The notes below the pieces were generated by a model. The model searched no databases and had not been told where the DNA came from. It worked only from the letters and a program-made list of their open reading frames with translations. The translations under genes and the position numbers were made by a program. Of a stretch of 64,000 nt of DNA, positions 63,390 through 64,000 are shown one piece after another (the stretch's first letter is position 1; the number at the start of each line of letters is the position of its first letter). The DNA lies in contig NZ_CP023696.1 of NCBI RefSeq assembly GCF_008704425.1, positions 4,256,501 to 4,320,500 on the forward strand, in the 5' to 3' direction. This DNA is from Streptomyces fradiae ATCC 10745 = DSM 40063 (lineage in GTDB: Bacteria > Actinomycetota > Actinomycetes > Streptomycetales > Streptomycetaceae).

Positions 63390-64000
63390 GTGAAGCGGTT
63401 GACGGCGGAAGTGAACGGGACCCAGCGGCTCGAGGTGGACGCGGACGAACCGGGCTGGGAGGTCGACCCGGACGACGAGTCGGGCGCGGCCGTCGTCGCG
63501 ACGGTGGGGCGACAGCTGAAGCTGCGCCGCGAGGCCGCCGGTCTGAGGGCCGGGGAGTTCGGGCGGCTGATCGGCTACGGGGAGGACCTGGTCTACAAGG
63601 TCGAGGCCGGCAAGCGGATCCCGCGCCCCGAGTACCTGGAAAGGGCGGACAGCGCCCTCAAGGCGGGCGGCCTGATCGCCGCGATGAAGGCCGACGTGGA
63701 GGAGGTCCGGTACCCGAAGAAGATCCGCGACCTGGCGAAACTCGAGGCCAGGGCGGTGGAGCTGTTGTCGTACGGAAGCCACGCGCTGCACGGACTGTTG
63801 CAGACGGAGCAGTACGCGTGGGCCCTGCTGGGCACGCGCAAGCCGGCACTGTCCGAGGACGAGCTGGACCGTGCGGTGGCGGCGCGAATGGCCCGGCAGG
63901 AGATCTACGAGCGTTGCCCGAAGCCGGAGTTGAGCTTTGTCCTGGAAGAGATGACACTGCGCCGCCCCATTGGGGGAACAATGGTGCACCGCCGCCAGCT
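63390..64000 (+). CDS. XRE-family regulator with DUF5753 domain, cut by window end
   Basis: Open from GTG 63390 to the window end (about 203 residues seen). Residues 38-85 are an HTH (VGRQLKLRREAAGLRAGEFG, RLIGYGEDLVYKVEAGKRIP), followed by the DUF5753 sensor start (LEARAVELLSYGSHALHGLL, QTEQYAWALL, ELSFVLEEMTLRRPIGG). Divergent from ATP-binding copy 2, the classic Streptomyces pairing of HTH-DUF5753 with an RsbW-like ATPase. A palindrome ACAGT-C-ACTGT at 63299-63309 lies between them. GTG 63411 is an alternative start. Confidence 0.85.
   Translation, partial: MKRLTAEVNGTQRLEVDADEPGWEVDPDDESGAAVVATVGRQLKLRREAAGLRAGEFGRLIGYGEDLVYKVEAGKRIPRPEYLERADSALKAGGLIAAMKADVEEVRYPKKIRDLAKLEARAVELLSYGSHALHGLLQTEQYAWALLGTRKPALSEDELDRAVAARMARQEIYERCPKPELSFVLEEMTLRRPIGGTMVHRRQ

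Overview
The window is high-GC actinobacterial DNA, almost certainly Streptomyces. Third codon positions are nearly all G or C, genes are packed with ATGA or GTGA overlaps, and the right two-thirds carries a classic Streptomyces core block: the BMP-type nucleoside transporter operon, cdd, deoA, adenosine deaminase, afsQ1/afsQ2/sigQ, deoC and its aldehyde dehydrogenases. No tRNA, rRNA, CRISPR array or intact insertion sequence was seen.

Left end (1-9276): part of an accessory biosynthetic cluster that runs off the left edge. It has a lysine/ornithine-type N-monooxygenase, a FAD-dependent amine oxidase, a LuxR-type regulator, a stand-alone cupin, a methionyl-tRNA-synthetase-like enzyme, and a fusion of a cytoplasmic periplasmic-binding-protein-like fold to a second FAD amine oxidase. 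This set matches the N-N bond (hydrazine) forming machinery known from s56-p1, triacsin and pyrazomycin-type pathways. The hydrazine synthetase, usually one cupin-MetRS fusion, is split into two genes here.

9299-16558: an ECF sigma factor with a membrane anti-sigma-like partner, an L,D-transpeptidase lipoprotein, an acyl-CoA mutase large subunit and a LysE-type exporter, with an 81-bp tandem-repeat tract. 16558-26532: a MerR/GyrI-type regulator, then two divergent operons for a sialic/Kdn-type (nonulosonic acid) cell-wall polymer: polysialyltransferase-like protein, family 2 glycosyltransferase, two further transferase-like proteins, a CMP-nonulosonate synthetase fused to a HAD phosphatase, and a NeuB-type synthase; an M20 amidohydrolase follows. 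26615-27353: a HigBA-type toxin-antitoxin pair with a perfect operator palindrome.

27676-53380: nucleoside uptake and salvage. A BMP lipoprotein, ABC ATPase, two permeases and cytidine deaminase are followed by thymidine phosphorylase; adenosine deaminase and deoC with two aldehyde dehydrogenases lie further right. Four of these transcription units share a CTACGCGCGTAG-type palindrome, so imported nucleosides are probably broken down to deoxyribose-5-phosphate, acetaldehyde and acetyl-CoA under one regulator. Interleaved are an ECF sigma factor with a SnoaL tail, a second L,D-transpeptidase, an MFS/LysR pair, small secreted proteins, VanZ and PspC proteins, and AfsQ1/Q2/SigQ with an exact AfsQ1 box.

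53797-64000: a perfect rifamycin-associated element upstream of a HelR-type RNA polymerase-protecting helicase, an orphan Imm10 immunity protein, an I36-like secreted protein, an IS5 transposase relic, a WYL regulator divergent from an SDR enzyme, and an accessory set of XRE regulators and RsbW-like ATPases containing a 375-bp duplication with only silent differences. A recurring oddity is short GC-rich tandem repeats (20, 27, 30, 36, 54 and 81 bp) between genes and as low-complexity inserts inside otherwise conserved protein folds.
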